A stretch of 8,203 nt of DNA from CAZGSG01 sp964528095. GTDB lineage: Bacteria; Bacteroidota; Bacteroidia; Chitinophagales; Chitinophagaceae. Below are positions 1 through 6,724 of this stretch, in pieces (the first letter of the stretch is position 1; each line of letters starts with the position of its first letter). Location: the NCBI GenBank assembly GCA_964528095.1, contig CAZGSG010000262.1:1-8203 (forward strand). The letters are read 5' to 3'. Under the pieces are notes generated by a model, which saw only the letters and a list, made by a program, of their open reading frames with translations, did not search any database and was not told the DNA's origin. Position numbers and translations under genes: made by a program.

Positions 1-634
1 GTGGAAACACAAACTTTCTCTTGTTGGCTATAGAGGCCACTGACAGGTACACATCCAGTTTAAAAATATAAGCGAGCAGTTGCTTGATTTTATGATGTTC
101 CCGTACCCTGAAGAGCGTATCAAAGGCAGTTATGGAGGCATACGACAATTTCCCTTTTGAATTTTCCCGGGTCACCGGGTCAAATACCGTGTCGGCAAGT
201 AAGGCAGCAATTTCTTCTCTTTCTTCTCTGTAAGCGTCTATACCTGTTACTTTATCTGATCTTAAGAAATCACCCGTAATCTTAATCAGTTCAATAACGG
301 AAGTCACGCCATTATTGATTTCTTTTTCTCCAAACGCAGGTGAATGCGATGCACTTTTTCCTGTTTCAGTTGAATGGGTCAAATATTTTTCAGCCATATC
401 AAACAATGAGGCATTGAATGGGAAAGGGACATCAATCGCTGCAAACTGTTCAATGATACTGCTACGTTGGTTGATCTTTTCTATATCCGCGAGTGGACTG
501 CGAAACATATGCTGCAGGGCTTCCTCACCGCCTCTGGTATGCGTATCATTATACAGATCATAAATGCCCGGCGCATCTTTGTTGCTGAAAAGTCTCAGAT
601 CATCTATCGTTTGTTCGTCTGTTTGAAGGGTCAT
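1..634 (-). CDS. MutS-related protein, N-terminal part (C-terminus beyond window edge)
   Basis: An open frame begins at ATG 634-632 and runs off the window after 211 codons without a stop. I read it as the N-terminal half of a MutS-family protein. Residues 13-61 resemble the start of the MutS core (domain III): a segment with IYDLYNDTHTRGGEEAL, then FRSPLADIEKINQR and a helix ending IIEQF. This parallels the region of MutS where the DNA-bound clamp levers begin. Residues 193-211 (LDVYLSVASIANKRKFVFP) resemble the segment just before the MutS ATPase domain. The Walker motifs would therefore lie just outside the window and are not seen. There is no room for the N-terminal mismatch-recognition and connector domains of canonical MutS, and the core is short, so this is a MutS-related protein rather than the housekeeping repair enzyme. 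It starts one base after the upstream permease stop (TGATATG), implying translational coupling. Its role, and any link to the transporter, is unknown. Confidence 0.8.
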   Translation of the reverse strand, partial: MTLQTDEQTIDDLRLFSNKDAPGIYDLYNDTHTRGGEEALQHMFRSPLADIEKINQRSSIIEQFAAIDVPFPFNASLFDMAEKYLTHSTETGKSASHSPAFGEKEINNGVTSVIELIKITGDFLRSDKVTGIDAYREEREEIAALLADTVFDPVTRENSKGKLSYASITAFDTLFRVREHHKIKQLLAYIFKLDVYLSVASIANKRKFVFP

Positions 635-635
635 A

Positions 636-2957
636 TCATTTTCTTTTACGACGGATTAATAAAATGGTTCCCACCAGGCCCAGCAATGCGGGGAGTATCC
701 ACACATAGGTTACTTTAAGTGCACTGGCTGCAGGTGATCCGATTTTCATCAATCTGTCTTTTGGCGGAAGCACCGGTCCATACACCGGATACTCATTATG
801 ATCGAGCCAGCTATATATTGCTCTCCCAAAAAAATCCGCCCCCGCAAACTTGTTACTGATAAAATCCGCATCGCCCGCTACAATAATCCGTTGCTCCTTA
901 TTGTGTATATTCCTGGTTAAAGCCACTGAAGTAACAAATGGATCTATCTGATAATCTCCTTCTGCCGGGTTCAATGCCGGAGGTACCGAATCCCTTACGA
1001 GTATTCCTTTCTTCAGCCACGCATTGGGCATGGCTTTTGTCAACGGTTGTATTTTAAATGTTCCGCCATCTTTATAATTAATGGGAACTACGGTTTCCAT
1101 GGATATGGCTACAGTGTCTATATATTTTTTTTTGAGTGCTAATAATATATCTTCTTCAGCGAGGCTGGCGGCACTTTGGGTGAGATATGGCTGGTGCAGG
1201 TCGGGTGGAGAATGTTGGGACACCTCTATCAATACCCCTTTTTCAAACTGCACTCCTACATTTTCCAGTAGGGGATTCAACATATCTTCTTTCTTCGTCT
1301 CCCCCAAAATCAGCATGTTTCCACCGGATTCAATATATTGACCGATCTTCTCCGTCTTTACTGAACTCATGGGTGTTTTAGGATCGGCCAGCACCAATGC
1401 TGCAATATTTTCTGTTTTTGATGGTATGTCACGAAGATCCAATGATATTGTATCCACGTCAAATCCGTTATTAATCAATGATTCCCTGGTCAACTTATCA
1501 GAAACACCCTTCGATAACCCACGCTCTCCTTGAATAAAAATGTCTCTTTCAAGATTACCTGTTGCGAAAAGGATCTTAGGCATTTGCAGGTTTTGCAGAC
1601 GTGCCATCGCTGCAGCCACCAGTTCATCATCGGGCCATATAGCAGCATCCTTAAAAGTTCTGAGGAAGGTAGTTTTCCCTTTATACTTTAATTGCATGAC
1701 CAGTTCAAAGTCTTCATCCGCCAGATCGATCGTTTTCTTCATTTCTTCCGGAGTTTTGAACGCTGCCAGGTCGAGATCTCTCATTTTCGCAATATCCGCA
1801 GCAATCTCTTTGAGATTCTTTCCAGGAAATCTCCTGAGCATCCGATCATCTGCCTTCACTGCATAATAGTATTCATATTTAAATTGAATGTCAGGCTTAA
1901 AACGAACAAACTTTTCCCACAACTTCGACAGGTATTGATTGCGGCCTGCGGGAAGTCCGGCAGTACACTGAGTGGCAAACAAATTGGTATATAACGTTAC
2001 TTCCAACACATCATCTCCCAATCCTTTTACAATTTTTTGAATCCTGGGATGAATAGTATTGCTTTGAGGTTCAGTAGTGTCCCAATACCCTACCAGGACC
2101 GGCCTTGAAAATACATATCCTACTATCAATCCTGTTAATATTACAGCCAGGTACTTCCCTGATGTAACATACCAGGGTTTTGATTCTCTTACCGATCTTA
2201 ATTTTAGCAGGGTAAAGGCCGTGAACATAAAAATTACAACAAGGAAATAGATAACATCTTTGGTGGTAATGAGTCCCACAAGCATTCTTACGGTTCTGCC
2301 AGATATGGATAAGAAGTTTGTAATGTCTCTAACAAAATCAATTTCCTGCCACAAGCCGCCAATTCTGCTCAGTATAAAAATGATGATAAAAGTGCCTATC
2401 GCAGATACAATCTGATAAGTAGTCAGACTTGACATGAATAATCCGATGGCTGCATAGGCACAGACCAGCAAATAGAAACCCAATGACGCTGACAACAGAA
2501 GTCCTGCATCAACATCCTGAATATTAAAAGCAGCGGAAACCATAAATATTCCAACGATGGCCACCAATATCAAATTGAAAATCATCAGCGAGAAATATTT
2601 TCCCAATACGATATGCCGGGTTTTTATTGGAGAAGAATATAATAATTTGATACTGCCGTTACTGACTTCCCTGCTCAATAATCCCATAGTAAGCATGGGC
2701 ACGAATAAATACAGGTTCATCATTACATTGGAAAAAATACCATCGGCGTTCAAAAAAATGAAGTTAGTCAGAGAAAACGGAAATCCTCTCCATCTTGGAA
2801 ATTTCTCTTGCCCTTCCTGCAGTTTTGTAATCGAGTAAACTGCTCCAGAATAAAATACAGCACATTGAATCATAAAAACAACTGCCAAAAACCAGGCTAC
2901 CGGGGAATAGAAAAGAGTGCGCAGTTCTGCCCTTGCTATTTTTAAAATAGTCTTCAT
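636..2957 (-). CDS. ABC-2 type permease fused to GldG-type periplasmic domain
   Basis: This 773-residue inner-membrane protein combines two parts that are separate in the GldF/GldG pair. Residues 1-252 form an ABC-2 permease with about six hydrophobic segments (near 17-40, 78-94, 121-145, 152-178, 183-202 and 234-252). A cytoplasmic loop at 95-111 (SREVSNGSIKLLYSSPI) matches the usual ABC-2 coupling-loop pattern. A further membrane segment at about 267-286 leads into a large GldG/ABC-auxiliary type domain (about 290-745), predicted to be periplasmic. It contains a typical beginning (IHPRIQKIVKGLGDDVLEVTLY, about 302-323, then LPAG at 335) and an IVAGDADF element at 692-699. A final membrane helix at 748-768 ends in a basic RRKRK tail. 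It starts 9 bp after the ATPase gene, its obvious partner. The substrate is unknown. The gliding genes gldF/gldG are relatives, but nothing else gliding-related is present, so I give no gene symbol. Confidence 0.88.
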   Translation of the reverse strand: MKTILKIARAELRTLFYSPVAWFLAVVFMIQCAVFYSGAVYSITKLQEGQEKFPRWRGFPFSLTNFIFLNADGIFSNVMMNLYLFVPMLTMGLLSREVSNGSIKLLYSSPIKTRHIVLGKYFSLMIFNLILVAIVGIFMVSAAFNIQDVDAGLLLSASLGFYLLVCAYAAIGLFMSSLTTYQIVSAIGTFIIIFILSRIGGLWQEIDFVRDITNFLSISGRTVRMLVGLITTKDVIYFLVVIFMFTAFTLLKLRSVRESKPWYVTSGKYLAVILTGLIVGYVFSRPVLVGYWDTTEPQSNTIHPRIQKIVKGLGDDVLEVTLYTNLFATQCTAGLPAGRNQYLSKLWEKFVRFKPDIQFKYEYYYAVKADDRMLRRFPGKNLKEIAADIAKMRDLDLAAFKTPEEMKKTIDLADEDFELVMQLKYKGKTTFLRTFKDAAIWPDDELVAAAMARLQNLQMPKILFATGNLERDIFIQGERGLSKGVSDKLTRESLINNGFDVDTISLDLRDIPSKTENIAALVLADPKTPMSSVKTEKIGQYIESGGNMLILGETKKEDMLNPLLENVGVQFEKGVLIEVSQHSPPDLHQPYLTQSAASLAEEDILLALKKKYIDTVAISMETVVPINYKDGGTFKIQPLTKAMPNAWLKKGILVRDSVPPALNPAEGDYQIDPFVTSVALTRNIHNKEQRIIVAGDADFISNKFAGADFFGRAIYSWLDHNEYPVYGPVLPPKDRLMKIGSPAASALKVTYVWILPALLGLVGTILLIRRKRK

Positions 2958-2966
2958 ATGATTAGA

Positions 2967-3893
2967 TTAATATGTTGATTGAGTGGATAATTGTTTAAAA
3001 ATATTATCGAGCAGGTTTTTATCAAGGTTCACTTCCCTGATCCTCCACCCGTTCTTTACACCCGCTTCAATGATGGTCTCTGAGATTTGCTGGTCGCCGT
3101 CAAAATAAATACAAGCCTGTTTATCGGTAAGGAATTCCGCGCGGGTAACTCCTGGTATTGCTTGCAACGCTGACAGTGAAGGGGGATTCTCCATTTTCAC
3201 CATGATACTGCCCGGTTGTAAATAATTATTGAATGCGTCCATTGTATCGGAGAACACAATCCGTCCGGCTTCGATCATGATGACCTCTGCGCACATCAAT
3301 TGTATCTCTGATAAAATGTGCGACGACAACAATACGGTGTGTTCACGGGCAATCCCTTTGATGAGCTTACGGGCTTCGATGATCTGATTGGGATCCAAAC
3401 CATTGGTAGGTTCATCCATCACCACCAGTTTCGGTTTATGGATGATAGCTTGTGCAATCCCTACACGTTGTTTATACCCACCGGACAGATTATTGATAAG
3501 CCGGGAACTGAAATGTGCAATGCCTGTGCGCTCCATCGCTTCGCCTACGGCTGCTTTAATTTTATTTGTTTCGATCATCCTCAGTTCAGCTGCATACTGT
3601 AAGTATTCATTCACTGTAAAGTCAGGATACAACGGAGGCGTTTGCGGTAAAAAACCAATATTCGTTTTAGCAGCTTCAGGCTCCTTTCTTACGTCTTTTC
3701 CATTAATGTACACCGTTCCTTCAGTCTGATTCAACACGCCACACATGATGTTCATGGTAGTGGATTTACCGGCACCGTTCGACCCCAGCAGACCAATGAC
3801 GCCGGTGCTGTTTATTTCGAGATTGATTTCGCGAATGGCCCAGGAAGTGCTGTACCGATGCGACAGGTTCTCTATCTTTAAAATATTACTCAT
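2967..3893 (-). CDS. ABC transporter ATP-binding protein (GldA/CcmA-like)
   Basis: This 308-residue cytoplasmic ATPase powers the permease encoded 9 bp downstream. All nucleotide-binding elements are present: Walker A GSNGAGKST (37-45), Q-loop glutamine at 84 (FLPQ), ABC signature LSGGY (136-140), Walker B LVVMDEP with catalytic Glu161, D-loop GLDP (165-168) and H-loop His192 in LLSSH. The enzyme therefore looks catalytically intact. Residues from about 228 to the end form an extra C-terminal domain of the kind found in ABC-2 exporter ATPases such as GldA. It probably contacts the permease or regulates the cycle, which is inference. The start at ATG 3893 gives a normal N-terminus reading ILKIENLSHRY. 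The 167 bp upstream separates it from the surface lipoprotein genes. Substrate and transport direction cannot be read from the ATPase. ABC-2 systems are mostly exporters or membrane-remodelling machines. Confidence 0.93.
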   Translation of the reverse strand: MSNILKIENLSHRYSTSWAIREINLEINSTGVIGLLGSNGAGKSTTMNIMCGVLNQTEGTVYINGKDVRKEPEAAKTNIGFLPQTPPLYPDFTVNEYLQYAAELRMIETNKIKAAVGEAMERTGIAHFSSRLINNLSGGYKQRVGIAQAIIHKPKLVVMDEPTNGLDPNQIIEARKLIKGIAREHTVLLSSHILSEIQLMCAEVIMIEAGRIVFSDTMDAFNNYLQPGSIMVKMENPPSLSALQAIPGVTRAEFLTDKQACIYFDGDQQISETIIEAGVKNGWRIREVNLDKNLLDNIFKQLSTQSTY

Positions 3894-4060
3894 TTTAGTT
3901 GTCAGTTTAAATTCTTATTGAATAATTCTGTTTTACAGGAATACTTGTTTCTTGATTTTTATGACTACAATGCTTACTTCATGACATACCTTTCCCCTTA
4001 GCCGGTTTTCGGCATGCTGCTTTGCTTACATTGATGTTGATTATTCCTGGTTCAGTGCGA
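3894..4060. other. 167-bp intergenic spacer between lipoprotein and ABC genes
   Basis: This is the longest non-coding stretch in the window, and it separates the surface-lipoprotein module from the ABC/MutS module. I see no open frame of note. A short inverted repeat, GCCG-GTTTT-CGGC, lies at 4001-4013, but the stem is only four base pairs and no T-run follows on either strand, so it is not a convincing terminator. The minus strand contains no TTTG, so the Bacteroidota promoter consensus (TTTG near -33, TAnnTTTG near -7) is absent in recognisable form. A small CTGT-AAA-ACAG palindrome and an AT-rich TTATT-C-AATAA palindrome precede the ATPase start. The spacer could hold a weak or divergent promoter, or simply be untranslated operon sequence. 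Confidence 0.5.
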
Positions 4061-5659
4061 TCATGGAATAGGTACAAAAGCTACATCCACTATTTTAGGG
4101 AATCCTTTTTCTTCCGTTTCTTTCACCGGCGATTGATGCCCCAATGGTATTTGGAACAGCATGAATATGCCTCCATTATCGGGCATGGCAGGATTGTAAG
4201 TACATACGACCAATCGTTTCAGCAGTTCCTGATAAAGCTCTAACCTTCCCGGCATTCTACAAACCGGAGGAATATGCTTTGTAATTTTTATCAGTGTAAT
4301 TTCTTCACTGCCGAAATTGAGCAACGAAAACGTTTGACCTAACTGGTAATCATAAGCCTTTACTTCACTGCCTTTGGTATAGAGGAGATAACCGGTATTA
4401 TTGTCGATTTCAATAAACTTCGATTGAACCAGATCGATTGCATCCAAAGCCGGAATTTCCTTTATCAATTTCAGTATTCCGTTTGATAAAAATTGAATTA
4501 CGTAACCTTTACTATTGGAAGGGTTATACAAAAATGCAGTGAGTTCAGCCTTTTCTTCCTTCATCCGTGTCGACATCGATTTCAATTGAAAACCTTGTAA
4601 GGAAAAAGGCAATTGCAAAGGAAAAACTCCGTTTATGTCCGCATTGCCACTCAGACGCGCGCTTACAAATTGATAATTCTCCGCATCATAGACTATGCAG
4701 CTATAATCCTTCCTTGGCAAGGGGTCCATAAAAGCATGTATACCCGATGCTTTAAATGCGGCTGCACCTGTTTCGCCCGGAGGATATGTATTTATCTGGG
4801 TCCGGGTTAACCTTCCGTTGATTACCATCAATCTTGTATTGAAAAAATAAACATCATTGCCTTGAGAGGCTACAAAACTATTGTAACCATTTACTGCTAA
4901 GGTCACAGGATGAGCAGGAGCAGGTTGCAAAGTATTAGTGAGGTAATCTGATACATTTGTTTTCTCGATAAAATCCATTGTTTGGATAATTTTTATTTGC
5001 TGGTCTGTAGAAACACCCAGCCATTGGTTTATTGCATTACCTATAGCTTTATCGGTTCCCAATGCATCAATGGAAACAGGTTTTCCCTGCAATGGAAGAT
5101 GGAGTCCCAGCTCAGATTCCAAATCAATAAACTTTCGATATCCTTGTGGCGTATAGGTAAGCATACTAAGAGACGCTTTACCTGATCGTTCACCCAGCAG
5201 CGCCCATCCTTCACGGGTAGCAGTTGTTACAAATACAGAACTCGTAGCATGTTTGGTAATTCCCGTGCTTTTTTCCTGAACGGTCAACAGGCATGAGATC
5301 AAGGCAGGGGGCTGGCCATCAAAATCTTTAAAAGTAAGAAAGTGCCTGGTACTTAATGTATCCCGGTTAATCAAACTGGTCCATATATACGTAAAGGCTG
5401 AATTATCTGATTGTTTTTCTGGTTGGCCAGGAAAACTGATTTGTGCCTTCAGGCTATCCCCTCCCTCTATTCCTCTTATCAATGTTATTGCCTCCTGAGG
5501 CAGGCTGACAGAAAATTCATTCATTGAACCAGCATCGGGCCCTTTCAGATTTTTTCTACAACCTGCTATCAGGAAGGTGCTTAAACAACATAACAAAATA
5601 CCCAACCTGCAACAAGCCGTAGTAAGTGGTGTATTTGAATAAAATAGTTCAGGATTCAT
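4061..5659 (-). CDS. PKD-like family surface lipoprotein
   Basis: This 532-residue lipoprotein belongs, as I read it, to the Bacteroidota PKD-like family that accompanies SusD and DUF4843 genes. A hydrophobic stretch at 19-31 ends in lipobox LIAGC, giving lipidated Cys34. Residues 46-145 look like one or two beta-sandwich (PKD/Ig-like) domains, including YIWTSL (91-96) and ending SSVFVTT (140-146). Then comes the family hallmark GWALLGER (151-158). The rest (about 165-530) is beta-rich and resembles propeller-like repeats. It closes with VVCTYNP (484-490), GGIFMLFQIP (496-505) and GFPKIVDVAFVP (519-530), matching the usual C-terminal pattern of the family. It lies 43 bp after the DUF4843 gene and is probably cotranscribed with it. 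The likely role is an accessory surface component of the SusCD complex, with ligand unknown. The 18-residue polar leader before the hydrophobic core is longer than usual, but no better start is visible. Confidence 0.82.
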   Translation of the reverse strand: MNPELFYSNTPLTTACCRLGILLCCLSTFLIAGCRKNLKGPDAGSMNEFSVSLPQEAITLIRGIEGGDSLKAQISFPGQPEKQSDNSAFTYIWTSLINRDTLSTRHFLTFKDFDGQPPALISCLLTVQEKSTGITKHATSSVFVTTATREGWALLGERSGKASLSMLTYTPQGYRKFIDLESELGLHLPLQGKPVSIDALGTDKAIGNAINQWLGVSTDQQIKIIQTMDFIEKTNVSDYLTNTLQPAPAHPVTLAVNGYNSFVASQGNDVYFFNTRLMVINGRLTRTQINTYPPGETGAAAFKASGIHAFMDPLPRKDYSCIVYDAENYQFVSARLSGNADINGVFPLQLPFSLQGFQLKSMSTRMKEEKAELTAFLYNPSNSKGYVIQFLSNGILKLIKEIPALDAIDLVQSKFIEIDNNTGYLLYTKGSEVKAYDYQLGQTFSLLNFGSEEITLIKITKHIPPVCRMPGRLELYQELLKRLVVCTYNPAMPDNGGIFMLFQIPLGHQSPVKETEEKGFPKIVDVAFVPIP

Positions 5660-5702
5660 TCTATAAAATATTATTGAATTATTTGATCTCGGTGGATTTC
5701 AA

Positions 5703-6653
5703 TTATGGAAAGAATATTTCATTTCCCTTTTCATCCAAAACCGGGTTACCGGCAGTTTTTCTTTCACTGATATACTCTTTGGTGAGTGAGATGATTGTAG
5801 TGGTGAGAGGAAAATAATACTCCTCAAAAAGCGCTAAATCCAAAGAGGGATTATGATATTGCAGAAACAGGACATAGGACCAAAGACCCATAAAATAATA
5901 AAGTTCATTGAGATTGAAATTCTCAAAATCCACCACTCTTAACCCATTTTGTGCGAGTAAAGCATTCATGGCAACCGCATTGGGTTCTGTGCTCCAAAAA
6001 GCTGATCCAGCCCTGTCTGCAGCATATTGCAAAGCATACATCTTAGCTACAGAAAAATCGCCATAAGCCTCTTTTACAGTGCCATAATTACCAGGAACTG
6101 TAACCAGATTCCCAAACACATAGGTTACTTTATTCCATTCATGATTTTCAGGTAAAAAGTCGTTGTTATTTTTGAGATATACTGTCAGCGTCTTCATTCC
6201 TGTATCAGACTGCGGAGGCCTTATGATTTTCAGGTGTAGAAAACATTCAACTTGTTTTGCAGGTATGTATAAGGAATCAGGATGAGGCATTACTACAAAT
6301 TCTTTCCCGTTTCCTTCAGCAACGATCGAAATTTTTCGATTAGTGTTTGCTAATCTTCCGTCGCATTGAACCGAAAGTGGGAAAATAGCAATGCCCCTAT
6401 CGTTATACATTACATTTGTTTTTAGCGTATCCCTTTGAAACAGATGATCCAGGAAAGAAAATTTATTCTCCGGTACATAAAGGGTAGGCAGATTAGTGGA
6501 ATTTATTCCGATTGGTTCATTGACATTAATAAAGTACAGGAAGTTTTCTCCGGAAAAGCTGGATAGTGATTCTTTTTTACACGCTGTCTGAGAGACAATA
6601 ACCGCGAATAATAATAAAGTTGACAGAAAGTGTAAACTATTATTTTTTAGCAT
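5703..6653 (-). CDS. DUF4843 domain-containing lipoprotein
   Basis: This 316-residue predicted lipoprotein resembles the DUF4843 family, which is commonly encoded directly after SusD in Bacteroidota. A signal peptide with hydrophobic core at about 8-20 leads to Cys25 in SQTACKK. The Gln at -3 departs from the classical lipobox but is tolerable for this phylum. Family features seen are an aromatic-rich start (FLYFINV, 38-44), FSFL (65-68), a beta-rich domain to about 180, and a YGDFSVAKMY element (197-206). The alpha-helical C-terminal part ends GNPVLDEKGNEIFFP (302-316), a typical family ending. It lies 71 bp after SusD and 43 bp before the PKD-like gene, so the three probably work as one outer-membrane assembly. 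The biochemical function of DUF4843 is not established to my knowledge. An auxiliary ligand-binding or complex-stabilising role is inference from context. Confidence 0.82.
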   Translation of the reverse strand: MLKNNSLHFLSTLLLFAVIVSQTACKKESLSSFSGENFLYFINVNEPIGINSTNLPTLYVPENKFSFLDHLFQRDTLKTNVMYNDRGIAIFPLSVQCDGRLANTNRKISIVAEGNGKEFVVMPHPDSLYIPAKQVECFLHLKIIRPPQSDTGMKTLTVYLKNNNDFLPENHEWNKVTYVFGNLVTVPGNYGTVKEAYGDFSVAKMYALQYAADRAGSAFWSTEPNAVAMNALLAQNGLRVVDFENFNLNELYYFMGLWSYVLFLQYHNPSLDLALFEEYYFPLTTTIISLTKEYISERKTAGNPVLDEKGNEIFFP

Positions 6654-6724
6654 ATTCGTAATTCTTTTAGAATAGTAATATTTCGATAAGTGTTGAGCTG
6701 CAGGGTAGTCTGGCTTATTCCTGA

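Noticed and set aside
315..718. Overlapping plus-strand open frames of about 82-83 codons at the low-coordinate end
   Set aside because: They lie opposite the MutS-like gene and the permease end, both with clear family features. Their translations show no domain, signal peptide or sensible composition.
1540..1994. Plus-strand open frames of 100-108 codons
   Set aside because: They are antisense to the GldG-like domain. The serine/arginine- and phenylalanine-rich composition is typical of reverse-strand translation of a real gene.
3318..3729. Plus-strand open frames of 94-113 codons antisense to the ABC ATPase
   Set aside because: They cover the highly conserved signature and Walker B region of the ATPase, whose coding constraint explains the lack of stops.
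636..3893. Assigning gldA/gldF/gldG gliding-motility symbols
   Set aside because: The proteins are related, but the fusion architecture and lack of other gliding genes make orthology unsupported.
4001..4013. Inverted repeat GCCG-GTTTT-CGGC as an intrinsic terminator of the lipoprotein operon
   Set aside because: The stem is only four base pairs and no T-run follows it in either direction.
4041..6723. Shared 9-mer CAGGAATAA (minus strand) shortly after the stop codons of the PKD-like gene (4049-4041) and the SusD gene (6723-6715)
   Set aside because: Two copies of a 9-mer can arise by chance in this length. The flanks diverge, and it is missing after the DUF4843 gene.
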